Assembly (NCBI RefSeq): GCF_019669925.1
Contig: NZ_AP019779.1
Span: 2,287,001 to 2,351,000 of the forward strand
From: Methanobrevibacter arboriphilus
Lineage (GTDB): Archaea; Methanobacteriota; Methanobacteria; Methanobacteriales; Methanobacteriaceae
DNA length: 64,000 nt
Direction of reading: 5' to 3'
Position numbers and translations under genes: made by a program. The notes beneath the pieces are model-generated. The model did no database searches, was not told where the DNA came from, and worked only from the letters and a program-made list of their open reading frames with translations. Below are positions 40,801 through 51,665 of the stretch, piece after piece (position 1 is the first letter of the stretch; each line of letters begins with the position of its first letter).

Positions 40801-41589
40801 ATGAATAAAAAAATAATGTCTTTTGCACAAGGAGAGGAAGATTTAATATTATTTAATTTTTTAGATGAAGTTGAAAAAGGTTTTTATGTTGATGTAGGTG
40901 CAAATGATCCTTGGGTTGGATCGGTTACTAAGCTTTTTTATGATTTGGGCTGGTCTGGTATTAATGTAGAACCTTTACCTGATATGTATGAAGAACTGTG
41001 TAAAGATAGATCAAGAGATATTAATGTTAATATGGGAGCAGGAAGTAATGAAGATGAATTAGTTTTGTATGTAGCTGGTGGGCTTTCTACTTTTGATAAA
41101 GATACTTCTGATAAAATGGTATTGGGAAGTGTTGAAAATAAGATTTCTGTAAAAATAAAAACATTAACAGACATTATTCTTGAAAATATTGATATAAATA
41201 ATACTGAAATTCATTTTTGTAAAATTGATGTTGAAAACTTTGAGAAAGAAGTATTATTAGGGATTGATTTTAATTTAATCCGACCTTGGATATTTTGTAT
41301 TGAATCAACAGAACCATATACTAACATAAATACCCATGATCAGTGGGAAAATATTCTATTTGATAATGATTATTATTTACTTACTCATGAGGGTGTTAAT
41401 CGATATTATGCTGATAAAAGTAAAAAGAAATTATTTGAAAATAAAAAAACTGAAGATTTAAATGAGAAATATGATATATTCATAGCTTTAGAGAAAAAAA
41501 GTAAGCTTTATAATATTATTAACTTTGTTAGAAAGAATTTAATCTTTTTTACAGATTTGTATTATAAAATTAGGTTTATGAAATTTTAA
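40801..41589 (+). CDS. FkbM family methyltransferase
   Basis: 262 residues. It starts with the FkbM pattern SFAQGEEDLILFNFL and GFYVDVGANDPWVGSVTKLF, then GWSGINVEPLPDMYEEL, which is the S-adenosylmethionine site (VDVGAND and NVEP). The domain ends with HFCKIDVENFEKEVLLG and the IESTEPYT stretch. Such enzymes O-methylate sugars or polyketides, and in glycan clusters cap or decorate surface polysaccharide. It lies between the nucleotidyltransferase and a glycosyltransferase on the same strand. The ribosome binding site AGGAG is 11 bases from the ATG, a little far. Confidence 0.88.
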   Translation: MNKKIMSFAQGEEDLILFNFLDEVEKGFYVDVGANDPWVGSVTKLFYDLGWSGINVEPLPDMYEELCKDRSRDINVNMGAGSNEDELVLYVAGGLSTFDKDTSDKMVLGSVENKISVKIKTLTDIILENIDINNTEIHFCKIDVENFEKEVLLGIDFNLIRPWIFCIESTEPYTNINTHDQWENILFDNDYYLLTHEGVNRYYADKSKKKLFENKKTEDLNEKYDIFIALEKKSKLYNIINFVRKNLIFFTDLYYKIRFMKF

Positions 41590-41607
41590 TATTCTTCATT
41601 CATTTTT

Positions 41608-41677
41608 AAGAAGTATATTCTGAAGAAGTATATTAAGAAGTATATTCTTAATAAATATATTCTTAATAAATATATTT
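41608..41677. repeat. 15-bp tandem repeat after the FkbM gene
   Basis: Five diverging units of AAGAAGTATATTCTG/AATAAATATATTCTT run head to tail (41608, 41623, 41635, 41650, 41665); the second lacks three bases. Confidence 0.75.
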
Positions 41678-41751
41678 GATTATTGTTAGTAAATTATTTG
41701 TGAATACTTAAAATTTTTAAATAAATGAATAATTTAAGCATAAGGGATACT

Positions 41752-42894
41752 ATGAAAGTATTACATTTAACAACTTTTAAGAAGTGTGGTATTGCAGATT
41801 ATTTTAATTATTTGATAAAAGAAATTGACAACATTGGAAATGGGGAAATAGTAAATGATGTTTTTCCTGTAGATGTTGATTGGCAAAAAAAATCCAATTT
41901 TAATCAAGTTAGTGATTACTATAATGAATTTGTTAAAAAGTCTGAAAATTATGATTTAATTCATATTCAACATGAATATCATAATTTTACAGGAAATTAT
42001 CCTAAATTAAAGAGTTTAAAATTATTTAATAATATTCTAGAGAAATTAAAAAGTAAAAATGTAATTGTTACATTTCATTCTAATCCTTTGCCTATTATTC
42101 ATAATAGAGTACTTAGTCCAATTTTTAAAAATTATAGTTATAGTCAATTTTTTAAAAATGGAAATATGAAAGCTTTAGTTCACAATACTATTTCAAAAGA
42201 AATGTATTTAAAAAGTGGCTTTGATTTAAATTCAATTATAACTATATTTCATCCAACACCAAATATAATAGAAGAATATCCTGAAAAAAATATGGCCTTA
42301 AAAGATGAAATATATCGTAAACTTAATTTGAATAATGATTCAATTGTTTTATCGATTGTAGGATTTATTCATAAATATAAGGGCTATGATGATATAATTA
42401 AATTATTAACTATACTTCCTGATAATTATAAACTTATTATACTTGGAGATAAACATCCTAGAGGTACAGATAGTTATTATAATAAATTATTAAATAATAT
42501 CAGTAAGAATTCTTTAGAAAATAGAGTTTTTATTACAGGCTATTATGATGAAAAAGATTTATCAACATTCTGTGATTTAATAGATATTTTTTTAGCTCCT
42601 TATTCAAGTAAATTCACTTCGGGATCAGGTGCTATACAAATAGGTGTTCAATCAAAAAAACCAACTATTGCCTATGATATTGAATCATTTAAAGATCTTA
42701 ATAAAGAATTTGAACCTATATGTCTTGTGAAAGAAGGAAATATTGGAGAATTAAAAGATAAAATAATAAAAATTGCTGATAATAATGAATTAAAAGATTA
42801 TTATATTGATCAGGCGAAAAAATATCTTTTAGATAATTCTTACTATAGATTAGCAAAACAAACTATTGAAATTTATAATGATTTTATGGAATAA
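41752..42894 (+). CDS. Family 4-type glycosyltransferase
   Basis: 380 residues, GT-B fold. It starts KVLHLTTFKKCGIADY, typical of GT4 enzymes of the WbnE/YqgM kind, has LSIVGFIHKYKGYDD (start of the C-terminal Rossmann domain), YKLIILGD, RVFITGYYDEKDL, and FTSGSGAIQIGVQSKKPTIAYD for the nucleotide-sugar site. It transfers a sugar in surface polymer synthesis. ATG at 41725 is in frame, but AAGGGAT before ATG 41752 and the family N-terminus favour the latter. It is in line with the FkbM and DUF4422 genes. Confidence 0.87.
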   Translation: MKVLHLTTFKKCGIADYFNYLIKEIDNIGNGEIVNDVFPVDVDWQKKSNFNQVSDYYNEFVKKSENYDLIHIQHEYHNFTGNYPKLKSLKLFNNILEKLKSKNVIVTFHSNPLPIIHNRVLSPIFKNYSYSQFFKNGNMKALVHNTISKEMYLKSGFDLNSIITIFHPTPNIIEEYPEKNMALKDEIYRKLNLNNDSIVLSIVGFIHKYKGYDDIIKLLTILPDNYKLIILGDKHPRGTDSYYNKLLNNISKNSLENRVFITGYYDEKDLSTFCDLIDIFLAPYSSKFTSGSGAIQIGVQSKKPTIAYDIESFKDLNKEFEPICLVKEGNIGELKDKIIKIADNNELKDYYIDQAKKYLLDNSYYRLAKQTIEIYNDFME

Positions 42895-42968
42895 TTATTA
42901 TTCTTAAGCTTTTTAGATGATAGTTATAAGATATTAAATCTTTTATTTTATTATTTTGGAGGATGGAA

Positions 42969-43793
42969 ATGGAAAACAATGGGAATATCACAATTTATGT
43001 TATAAGTCATAATATTGAGAGTATTAAAATGGCTAAAAATGATGATTTATACACTCCTTTGTTTGTTGGTGCAGAAAAAAAAGATACTCTTGGATTTTTG
43101 GCAGATAATACTGGTGATAATATATCTAATAAAAATAAGGATTATGCCGAGTTAACTGGATTTTATTGGATGTGTAAAAATTCTAAAAGTGAGATTATAG
43201 GTTTAAATCATTATAGAAGATACTTATCTAAATCTAAATTTGGTAAATTGTTAAATTATGAGGATATAACTTATTTTTTAAAAGAACATGATTTAATAAT
43301 ACCTAAAATATATAAGAATCTTGATTCTTTATCTAACTATGAAAATTTCACAGTTCTTAACATTAATGACCCTTTTGTTTTTGCTTATGATACTACTCGT
43401 GAAATTATTAGAGAAAAAACCCCTGAATATTTGGATGCATTTGATTATGTAATGAAAAGTAATCTCACAACCCATAGTAATATTTTCATTGGACATAAAG
43501 AGTTAATGAATAGATATGCTGATTGGATTTTTCCTTTGCTTTTTGAGCTTGAAAACAGAATTAATCTCAATGATTATCCTCCAAGACTAATGGGATATTT
43601 AACTGAAATATATTTTCAAGTATGGATAAAACATTTAGATTTAAAAGTTAAAGAAGTTGAACCTAAATTTATTGGATTTAATTTGAATTTAAGCAAGTTC
43701 CTTGCGAAAAACCCACTTATAAGAAAATTTTATGAAGTTTTTATTATTCCTTATAAGAAAAAGAGATATATAACAAATTATAAAAAATATTAA
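42969..43793 (+). CDS. DUF4422 family protein, probable glycosyltransferase
   Basis: 274 residues. It contains the DUF4422 pattern ITIYVISHNI at the start, YTPLFVGAE, YAELTGFYWMCKN, IIGLNHYRRYLS, and HSNIFIGHKELMNRYADWIFPLL followed by RLMGYLTEIYF. This family occurs in capsule and exopolysaccharide clusters, and some members act as galactofuranosyltransferases. That fits glf, which follows 124 bases downstream. GGAGGATGG makes ATG 42969 the start rather than ATG 42963, which touches the ribosome binding site. Confidence 0.85.
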   Translation: MENNGNITIYVISHNIESIKMAKNDDLYTPLFVGAEKKDTLGFLADNTGDNISNKNKDYAELTGFYWMCKNSKSEIIGLNHYRRYLSKSKFGKLLNYEDITYFLKEHDLIIPKIYKNLDSLSNYENFTVLNINDPFVFAYDTTREIIREKTPEYLDAFDYVMKSNLTTHSNIFIGHKELMNRYADWIFPLLFELENRINLNDYPPRLMGYLTEIYFQVWIKHLDLKVKEVEPKFIGFNLNLSKFLAKNPLIRKFYEVFIIPYKKKRYITNYKKY

Positions 43794-43917
43794 TAATTTG
43801 TATATTAATCATTTAAATAATGAATTATTAGATTTAAATAATTAGGTTTGAATATGATAAAATTAATCAATTTAGAATCTAATCGAAATTTTTTTAGCAT
43901 ATTAAGAGGATGTTATA

Positions 43918-45018
<1,101 letters not shown>

Positions 45019-45191
45019 TATTAATTTTACTATAATTTAGTATAATTTGTAGTATAGTTATTGTTCATAATCTTTATGAAATTTATATATTTATAATGCT
45101 AGTATTACAATTAAAAGACTATATAATACTAATTTTTTGCACTGATTCTATAATGTATTGATTAACTTATAGAGAATAATGATTTTTATAT

Positions 45192-46547
45192 ATGAAAATA
45201 TATACTCTATTTATGAATAATCATTTAGGTTTTAAAAAATCAGATAATATTACAGAATCAAAGGATATTAAGAAATCAAGTCCTATTGAAAATTTTCATG
45301 AAATAATCAATCAATACCTTTTAAAAGAAAAAGAAACTTCAAATATCAAATATAGAAAAGAACTTTTAAAAATGGTTAATGAGTATATAATCAAAACTGA
45401 TGATGGATCATATACAATAAACTCTCCAGATTTTGATGGAAAAGTTGAAAGTATGCATAACTCAAATGGTGCTATTACAGAATCATTCGAAAAATTTGTC
45501 AAACCATTTAAACATAGCTATATTCAAAATAATTTAATAGAAAATGGTAGTGATTTAGAGAGTTTTCATAATTTTCATAATTTTTCTTATGAAAAAGATA
45601 TAGCTATCTTAGATATATGTAGTGGTTTAGGATATAACTCATCAGCTATTATTGAAGAATTTTTGAAAAATAAGGGAGATAATGGGGTTCTTTCTATTGA
45701 TATGGTAGAAATTTCTATTGAAACATTAGCTATGGGTCTTTTAATACCTTCTCCTATAAAGAGTCATAATTTTATTAAAAAGGCAATTGAATCTAAGCTT
45801 ATTGATGAGGATTTTGCAAAACTAGAAATTGAAAATTCAAAAATCCCTGAAAATGTTGATATTAATATTTTCTGTGAAGATGCTCGTAAAACTGTAAAGA
45901 ATTTAAAAGATAACACTTATGATGCAATTTTTTTAGATCCTTATTCACCAGCTATGGCTCCTGAATTGTGTACTGTTGAATTTTTTGAGGAGTTAAAAAG
46001 GATTATTAAAGACAATGGTATTATAGCTACTTATACTTTAGCTGCAGGAGTTCGTTTTGCTTTTGTTGAAGCTGGTTTTTATATTGGTGAAGGCCCTGTT
46101 TTTGGTAGAAAATCTGGTGGAACAATAGCTTCTTTAGATATTAATAATATTTCTAAAAATATTCCTATTAATGATGAGAGAACAATAGCTTTATCTGATG
46201 CAGGAATTCCTTTTCGTGATCCAAATTTAGACTTTGATAGTGAGAAAATTCTTGAAAATAGGAATAAAGAGCGATCATTAGCTAGACACAATTACAAAAT
46301 CTCTTCAGCTGTTCAAACTCCAATATTTTTTGGGGAGGATGTTTCTGATGAAAAGTTAAAAAGAAGAATTCTTAGGAATTTTAATAAGGTGAATATTCCA
46401 GATTTAAAATCAAAAGAAGCAATTTATATTATAGAAACTCAACAATATCATGATAAAAAACCTACTATTAATTTTAATTCAAAAGATAGAATTATTAAAA
46501 TGAATAAGAGACTTTTAAAGGTCGTTAATAATGAATTTTATAAATAA
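45192..46547 (+). CDS. MnmC-like S-adenosylmethionine-dependent tRNA methyltransferase
   Basis: 451 residues. The middle part matches the MnmC/DUF752 methyltransferase group: TDDGSYTINSPDFDGKVESM and the GAITES stretch, the SAM loop ILDICSGLGYNSS, DIFLD-like DAIFLDPYSPAMAPELCT, and TYTLAAGVRFAFVEAGF. Bacterial MnmC methylates the 5-aminomethyl group on uridine-34 of tRNA. The FAD half of bacterial MnmC is absent. The archaeal substrate is likely also tRNA, but this is inference. No ribosome binding site is clear before ATG 45192. tgtA, another tRNA-modification gene, is the next gene. Confidence 0.8.
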   Translation: MKIYTLFMNNHLGFKKSDNITESKDIKKSSPIENFHEIINQYLLKEKETSNIKYRKELLKMVNEYIIKTDDGSYTINSPDFDGKVESMHNSNGAITESFEKFVKPFKHSYIQNNLIENGSDLESFHNFHNFSYEKDIAILDICSGLGYNSSAIIEEFLKNKGDNGVLSIDMVEISIETLAMGLLIPSPIKSHNFIKKAIESKLIDEDFAKLEIENSKIPENVDINIFCEDARKTVKNLKDNTYDAIFLDPYSPAMAPELCTVEFFEELKRIIKDNGIIATYTLAAGVRFAFVEAGFYIGEGPVFGRKSGGTIASLDINNISKNIPINDERTIALSDAGIPFRDPNLDFDSEKILENRNKERSLARHNYKISSAVQTPIFFGEDVSDEKLKRRILRNFNKVNIPDLKSKEAIYIIETQQYHDKKPTINFNSKDRIIKMNKRLLKVVNNEFYK

Positions 46548-47328
46548 TAGATTTTAGACTTTTTATTTTTAATTTATTAAATTTTAATTTCATTCTAATA
46601 TATTTTTTGGTATTATTTCTATTATAGTAAATAATTTTTTGTTCATTAAAATAATTTTTTAATTTAAATCTATTTTTACTCTTTAAACTCATTATTGTGG
46701 CTTTATTTTAGTAATATTTATATATGTTTATTGTAAATATGATTATTTAAATAGTAAGAATTTTTATAATATTTTAATGAGTTTTTAAGGATATAAAATT
46801 AAATAATTCTTATTTAAATAATCCTTATTTAAATAATCCTTGCTTAAAATAAGGATTATTATAATCCTTATCTAAATAATACTTATGTATAATTATTATA
46901 ATAAAATCAGAATATCTAATCATGATATAACAAATAATGTTAGGATATTATAATAATTTTAATATAATTTATTAGAATATAATTAGATTTAAAATAATCT
47001 TCGTGATTAAATTATTATGAATACTTATTTATAGTATAATGTACTTAAAATAATAGATTATTAATATTTTAAATATTATAATCTAGTTTATAATTATAAT
47101 ATTACTTTATAAATTTTTATAATAGGCTATAAATTATAGTACTTTAAAGTTATAGAAGTTTTAACTATTTATTTAATTTATTTAATATGTTTAATTTAAA
47201 TAATTTATAATTGAATGGTATAAATAATTTAAAATAATCTAACAAATAAAATACTTCAAAATATTTTTAAGTATTTTAAAACCATATATTAAAAATAATA
47301 TAATGAATATTGATTTGGAGGAATTATC
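46548..47328. other. Gene-free region between the MnmC-like gene and tgtA
   Basis: 780 bases of A/T sequence. It contains a perfect 10-bp hairpin at 46832-46860 embedded in a TATTTAAATAATCCT repeat. No frame looks coding. Confidence 0.5.
46811..46880. repeat. TATTTAAATAATCCT repeats with a hairpin
   Basis: TATTTAAATAATCCT occurs at 46811 and 46826. AATAATCCTT (46832-46841) pairs perfectly with AAGGATTATT (46851-46860) around nine bases. A further inverted-sense ATAATCCTTATCT follows. Confidence 0.65.
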
Positions 47329-47331
47329 ATT
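47317..47331 (+). promoter_or_regulatory. Ribosome binding site and ATT start codon of tgtA
   Basis: GGAGGA (47317-47322), six bases, then ATT (47329) in the tgtA frame, followed by TTT GAA ATT AAA (FEIK), the normal archaeal TgtA N-terminus after Met. The upstream in-frame stop is at 47311, and no ATG, GTG or TTG lies between it and TTG 47371. Confidence 0.7.
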
Positions 47332-49320
47332 TTTGAAATTAAATATAAAGATAGTAGAGGGAGAGTTGGTTTGCTCAAAACAAAACATGGAACTGTTAAA
47401 ACTCCTGCTTTAATGCCAGTTATTCATCCAAAAAAACAAAAAATTGATGTTAAAAAGTTTGATACAGAAATTGTAATTACAAATGCTTATTTAGTATATA
47501 AAGACGAAGAATTAAGAGAAAAAGCTTTATCTGAAGGGATTCATAAACTAATTAACTTTGATGGTCCTGTCATGACTGATTCTGGTTCATTTCAGCTTTC
47601 GGTTTATGGAGATGTTGATATAAGTAATAAAGAAGTTATTGAGTTTCAAGAAGCTATTAAAACAGATATTGGCACTTCTCTTGATATTCCAACTGCTCCT
47701 TATGAAACAATAGAAAAAACTAAAGAAGATTTAAAAATAACTCTAGAGAGAGCTAAAGAAGCTGTTGAATATAAAGAAGCTAAAAATATGGAGATGCTTT
47801 TAAATTCAGTTGTTCAAGGTTCAACTTATCCTGAACTTAGATCCTATTGTGCAGATGAACTTTCAAAGTTAAATGCAGATTTATATCCTATAGGTGCGGT
47901 TGTACCTTTAATGGAGAATTACAAGTATAGAGATTTAGTGGATGTTGTTATGTCTTCTGTATCTCACCTTCCAGATTCTACTCCTCGTCATCTTATGGGT
48001 GCAGGTCATCCAATGCTTTTTGCATTAGCTGTAGCTATGGGTTGTGATTTATTTGATTCTGCAGCTTATATTTTATATGCTGAAGATGATAGGTTTTTAA
48101 CCACACGTGGAACTTATAAACTTGAAAATTTGCAAGAAATGCCATGTTCATGTGAAATTTGTAATAACTATACTCCTGATGATTTGAGGGCTATGGAAAA
48201 AGAAGAGAGAACAAAACTCATAGCTGAACATAATTTAAATGTTAGTTTTGCAGAATTAAGAGTTGTTAGACAAGCTATCATTGATGGAGATTTGATGGAG
48301 TTAGTTGAAGAACGATGTAGAGTTCATCCAATGCTTTTAGATGCTTGTAGACAGTTAGATAAATATACTGATGATTTAGAAATTTATGATCCAAGGATTA
48401 AAAAATCTGCATTTTTTTATACAGGTTCTGAATCTTTAAGACGACCTGAAGTTACAAGACACTTAAATAAACTTAAAAATATGGATAAAAAGAGAGATTT
48501 GGTTATTTTGCCTAAATCTAGAAAACCATACTCAAAATATATTAATAAATCTGATTTTGGTGATTTTTATACTTATGGTAGTGAAAGAGATTTAGATTTA
48601 GATAACACTGATTTTATGGTTTTAGATGTTCCATTCTGTCTTATACCTTTAGACATTGATGAAGTTTATCCTTTGTCTCAGAATGAATCTCCTAAAATAA
48701 ATGATATTGATTCTATAGAGTTTATAGAGAATTTTATTTCTGAATTTATAGAGTATTATGATCAAACATTGATTAGTTCTAAAATAATTGACCTCTTAGG
48801 TATTGGTCTTTATAATATTCATCCTGATTCAGATAATGTAAAATTTATAAAGGATGATGAAAGAAAGGTTAAAGCTATAGCTGATTATCAATTTGGTAAT
48901 GGTGTAGGGGAATTTCTCTTTGAAGGGAATCTTAAAATCGAGAAAAGTAAAAAGACTGGAAAGATTAGACATATTTATTCTAACGGCACCCTTATAGCTA
49001 ATATGAGAGCTTCTGATTCGTTTTTTGTTTTAGCTAAAGAAGGAGCAAAAAGATTACATAGTTTTAAAGCGTTTCCTGAAAATAGGGTCGTTGTAAATAA
49101 AGATTCAGAACCTTTTGCTCGTGAAGGTAAAAGTGTTTTCTCTAAATTTGTACTTGATTGTGATATTAATATTAGATCTAAAGATGAAGTTTTAATAGTT
49201 AATGAAGATGATGAATTATTAGCTTTTGGTAAGGCTTTATTAAATCATAATGAGATAATGGATTTTAGTACAGGTCAAGCTATAAAAACAAGAAAAGGAT
49301 TTGGAAATATAGTTTCATAA
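47329..49320 (+). CDS. tgtA: Archaeosine tRNA-guanine transglycosylase, probable ATT start
   Basis: 663 residues from ATT 47329; only 649 if TTG 47371 is used, which would cut the conserved first strand FEIKYKDSRGRVG. The catalytic domain has MTDSGSFQL, LDIPTAP and the zinc site CSCEIC plus the His in AEHN. The C-terminal domains end in a PUA fold (EVLIVNEDDELLAFGKALL). TgtA exchanges guanine-15 in the D-loop of tRNA for preQ0, the precursor of archaeosine. Length and domain order fit the full archaeal enzyme. It is adjacent to the MnmC-like gene but 780 bases away. Confidence 0.95.
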   Translation: MFEIKYKDSRGRVGLLKTKHGTVKTPALMPVIHPKKQKIDVKKFDTEIVITNAYLVYKDEELREKALSEGIHKLINFDGPVMTDSGSFQLSVYGDVDISNKEVIEFQEAIKTDIGTSLDIPTAPYETIEKTKEDLKITLERAKEAVEYKEAKNMEMLLNSVVQGSTYPELRSYCADELSKLNADLYPIGAVVPLMENYKYRDLVDVVMSSVSHLPDSTPRHLMGAGHPMLFALAVAMGCDLFDSAAYILYAEDDRFLTTRGTYKLENLQEMPCSCEICNNYTPDDLRAMEKEERTKLIAEHNLNVSFAELRVVRQAIIDGDLMELVEERCRVHPMLLDACRQLDKYTDDLEIYDPRIKKSAFFYTGSESLRRPEVTRHLNKLKNMDKKRDLVILPKSRKPYSKYINKSDFGDFYTYGSERDLDLDNTDFMVLDVPFCLIPLDIDEVYPLSQNESPKINDIDSIEFIENFISEFIEYYDQTLISSKIIDLLGIGLYNIHPDSDNVKFIKDDERKVKAIADYQFGNGVGEFLFEGNLKIEKSKKTGKIRHIYSNGTLIANMRASDSFFVLAKEGAKRLHSFKAFPENRVVVNKDSEPFAREGKSVFSKFVLDCDINIRSKDEVLIVNEDDELLAFGKALLNHNEIMDFSTGQAIKTRKGFGNIVS

Positions 49321-49331
49321 TCCTCTTTCTA

Positions 49332-51653
49332 TTATTTAATTATTTTAAAATTTACTTTGTTTTGTTTTATTTTATTCTTTGAAATTTGTTTCTTTGAAAT
49401 TTTTTGACTTTTATTAACTATTAACCCATAATAATTTTTTTCTATTTTGTTTGATATTATTTTATTCTTTGGGGATTGTTTTAAAATATTTAGGCCATAT
49501 TTATGTTTTGATATTGAATTTTTTCTGAGAATATTGTTTTTGCTTTTATAAGTGTATACTCCATAACCTTTTTGTATTGAGTTTCCTGTGATTTTGTTAG
49601 ATTGTATTGTGTTGCTATTTCCTTTTAAGTTTATTCCATAGTTCTTTGGTTTTTTTATATTATTACTTAATATTTTATTTTTATTTCCATTAACTTTTAT
49701 TGCAAGGTTTCCTTTAACAATTTTATTGTTATAAATAAAGTTTTTGGATCCATTTGATACTATTTGATTGTTATTACTGTTTAAATTATTATAAATTATT
49801 TTATTATTGTTTCCATTAACACTTATTCCTTTTTTACTGTATTTAATATTATTACTTTTAATATTATTTTCATTGCCTTTTATTGTTATTCCATTTTTAT
49901 TTTGTGTTATAATATTTCCTATTAATTGATTATTAATGCCATTACTGTATATTCCATATTGAGTGTTGTTTAATTGATTTTTATTTATTAGTGAATTGGA
50001 TGCTTTATTAACAATTCCATATCTACTATTACTTATTTTATTATTCAGTATCTTGGATTTATCTGATACTTTAATACCGGTATTGGCTTTGTTAATATTG
50101 TTATATGATATTTGATTGTTATTACCTTTGCTATTTATTGCTATAAACCCACCATTAATAATATTATTGCTTATTTGATTGTTGGAACCATTATTAATAA
50201 TTCCATTTTGATTGTCTGTTAAAGTTAATTTGTTATAACTAATAATAGCTTTATTGCCTTGATTTTCTATTATACATCGATTTTCTATTATAAAATTACT
50301 ATTTTTATCTTTATTCTTGTTGTTATATAAATTATTATTTTTAATAATAGTATATTGTCCTTTATTGATTATATAACCATTTAATTCATTTTTAATAATT
50401 TGATTATTGTTTCCAATTATTTCAAGTTTATAATAATTAGAATTAGTAGTTTTAGCTTCTGTTATTCCGGTTATGTTATTATCATTACCCTTTATAATGA
50501 TTGTAAAAAAATTGTTAAAAATAGTACCATTAATTGAGATATTCCTAATTTTTGAGTTATTTTCATTATAATCTATATAAAAATGATTATTTGAAATATC
50601 ACTAGAATTATTACTATTGTTTATAAAAATTCCATGATTATTAATATTATAAATAGTATTATTAATAATAGTTAAAGGAACATCGGAATAAATTAGTAAA
50701 TTGTATGCTTTTTTGGAATTTTCAAAATATGAGTTAATTATATCAAATTTGTCTTCTTGATTGTATATGGCACTACCATAACTATTTGCAGTGTTGTTTT
50801 TAAACTTTGAATTGATTAAAAATTGATTCCCTCCAAATTTGTATATAGCTCCTCCATAATTTGCACTATTGTTTGTGAAATTAGAATTAATTATAGTTTG
50901 AACAAAACCTATTTGTATGAAAGCACCTCCACCTTCGGTTGCAGTATTATTTATGAAGTTAGAATTGGTTATAGTTTGATTACTATAATGGTTAAAAATA
51001 GCTCCCCCATAACTTGCAGTGTTATTTGTAAAGTTAGAATTGTTTATAATTTGATTACCATAGATATAAATGATAGCTCCTCCATGAAATCCAGTATTAT
51101 ATCTGAAATTAGAGTTATTTATATCTTGAATACCTCTATAGTGATATATAGCCCCTCCTCCATAACTTGCAGTGTTATTAATAAAGTTAGAGTTACTTAT
51201 AGTTTGACTGCCATCTTGATTATAAATAGAAGCTCCATTTGTTGCATAATTATTTAAAAATGTACAGTTTATTATAATTAGATTTCCCTCATTGTATATT
51301 GCTCCACCATTATTTCCATTAAAGTTTTGTAGTATAAGATTGATTAGTGTTAAATCTCCCTTATTACTTATAAAACTAGTTATATTTGAACCATCAATAA
51401 TTGCTTTATTATTAGTATCATTACTTGTTATAGTAATATTTTTACTTTTGGCTATTTGGATTCCTGTGTTATTTTCACCTGTGTATTTTCCACCACTTAA
51501 TTTAATTATATCATTAGCATCTATAGTATTTTTAATACCCCCTTCAGTGGTATTTGTAATTTCAACTGTAGTTGCCATACTTGAGTTTACTACTAATGAT
51601 AAACATATTATTAAAAATGTTAAGATACTGATTCTAATTAATTTTTTTGAAAT
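49332..51653 (-). CDS. Adhesin-like secreted beta-helix protein, no anchor; probable ATT start
   Basis: 773 residues from ATT 51653. The first ATG (51578) lies after a clear signal peptide encoded upstream in the same frame (SKKLIRISILTFLIICLSLV then VNSSMA), so it cannot be the true start. GGGGGT six bases before ATT 51653 is a good ribosome binding site. The first half has GGAIYN-type repeats as in the adhesin at 25.5 kb. The second half is NosD-like, with repeats GNNNxIxxNxIxxN. The basic C-terminus (KISKKQISKNKIKQNKVNF) has no membrane helix or anchor, so the protein is released or held by charge. Asn is extremely abundant. Function as adhesin is inference from the family. Confidence 0.83.
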   Translation of the reverse strand: MSKKLIRISILTFLIICLSLVVNSSMATTVEITNTTEGGIKNTIDANDIIKLSGGKYTGENNTGIQIAKSKNITITSNDTNNKAIIDGSNITSFISNKGDLTLINLILQNFNGNNGGAIYNEGNLIIINCTFLNNYATNGASIYNQDGSQTISNSNFINNTASYGGGAIYHYRGIQDINNSNFRYNTGFHGGAIIYIYGNQIINNSNFTNNTASYGGAIFNHYSNQTITNSNFINNTATEGGGAFIQIGFVQTIINSNFTNNSANYGGAIYKFGGNQFLINSKFKNNTANSYGSAIYNQEDKFDIINSYFENSKKAYNLLIYSDVPLTIINNTIYNINNHGIFINNSNNSSDISNNHFYIDYNENNSKIRNISINGTIFNNFFTIIIKGNDNNITGITEAKTTNSNYYKLEIIGNNNQIIKNELNGYIINKGQYTIIKNNNLYNNKNKDKNSNFIIENRCIIENQGNKAIISYNKLTLTDNQNGIINNGSNNQISNNIINGGFIAINSKGNNNQISYNNINKANTGIKVSDKSKILNNKISNSRYGIVNKASNSLINKNQLNNTQYGIYSNGINNQLIGNIITQNKNGITIKGNENNIKSNNIKYSKKGISVNGNNNKIIYNNLNSNNNQIVSNGSKNFIYNNKIVKGNLAIKVNGNKNKILSNNIKKPKNYGINLKGNSNTIQSNKITGNSIQKGYGVYTYKSKNNILRKNSISKHKYGLNILKQSPKNKIISNKIEKNYYGLIVNKSQKISKKQISKNKIKQNKVNFKIIK

Positions 51654-51665
51654 AATTCTACCCCC
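51651..51665 (-). promoter_or_regulatory. Ribosome binding site and candidate ATT start of the second adhesin
   Basis: On the minus strand GGGGGT (51665-51660) is followed after six bases by ATT (51653); another ATT at 51656 has only three bases of spacing. No ATG, GTG or TTG lies in frame between here and ATG 51578, which is downstream of the signal peptide. Confidence 0.55.
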
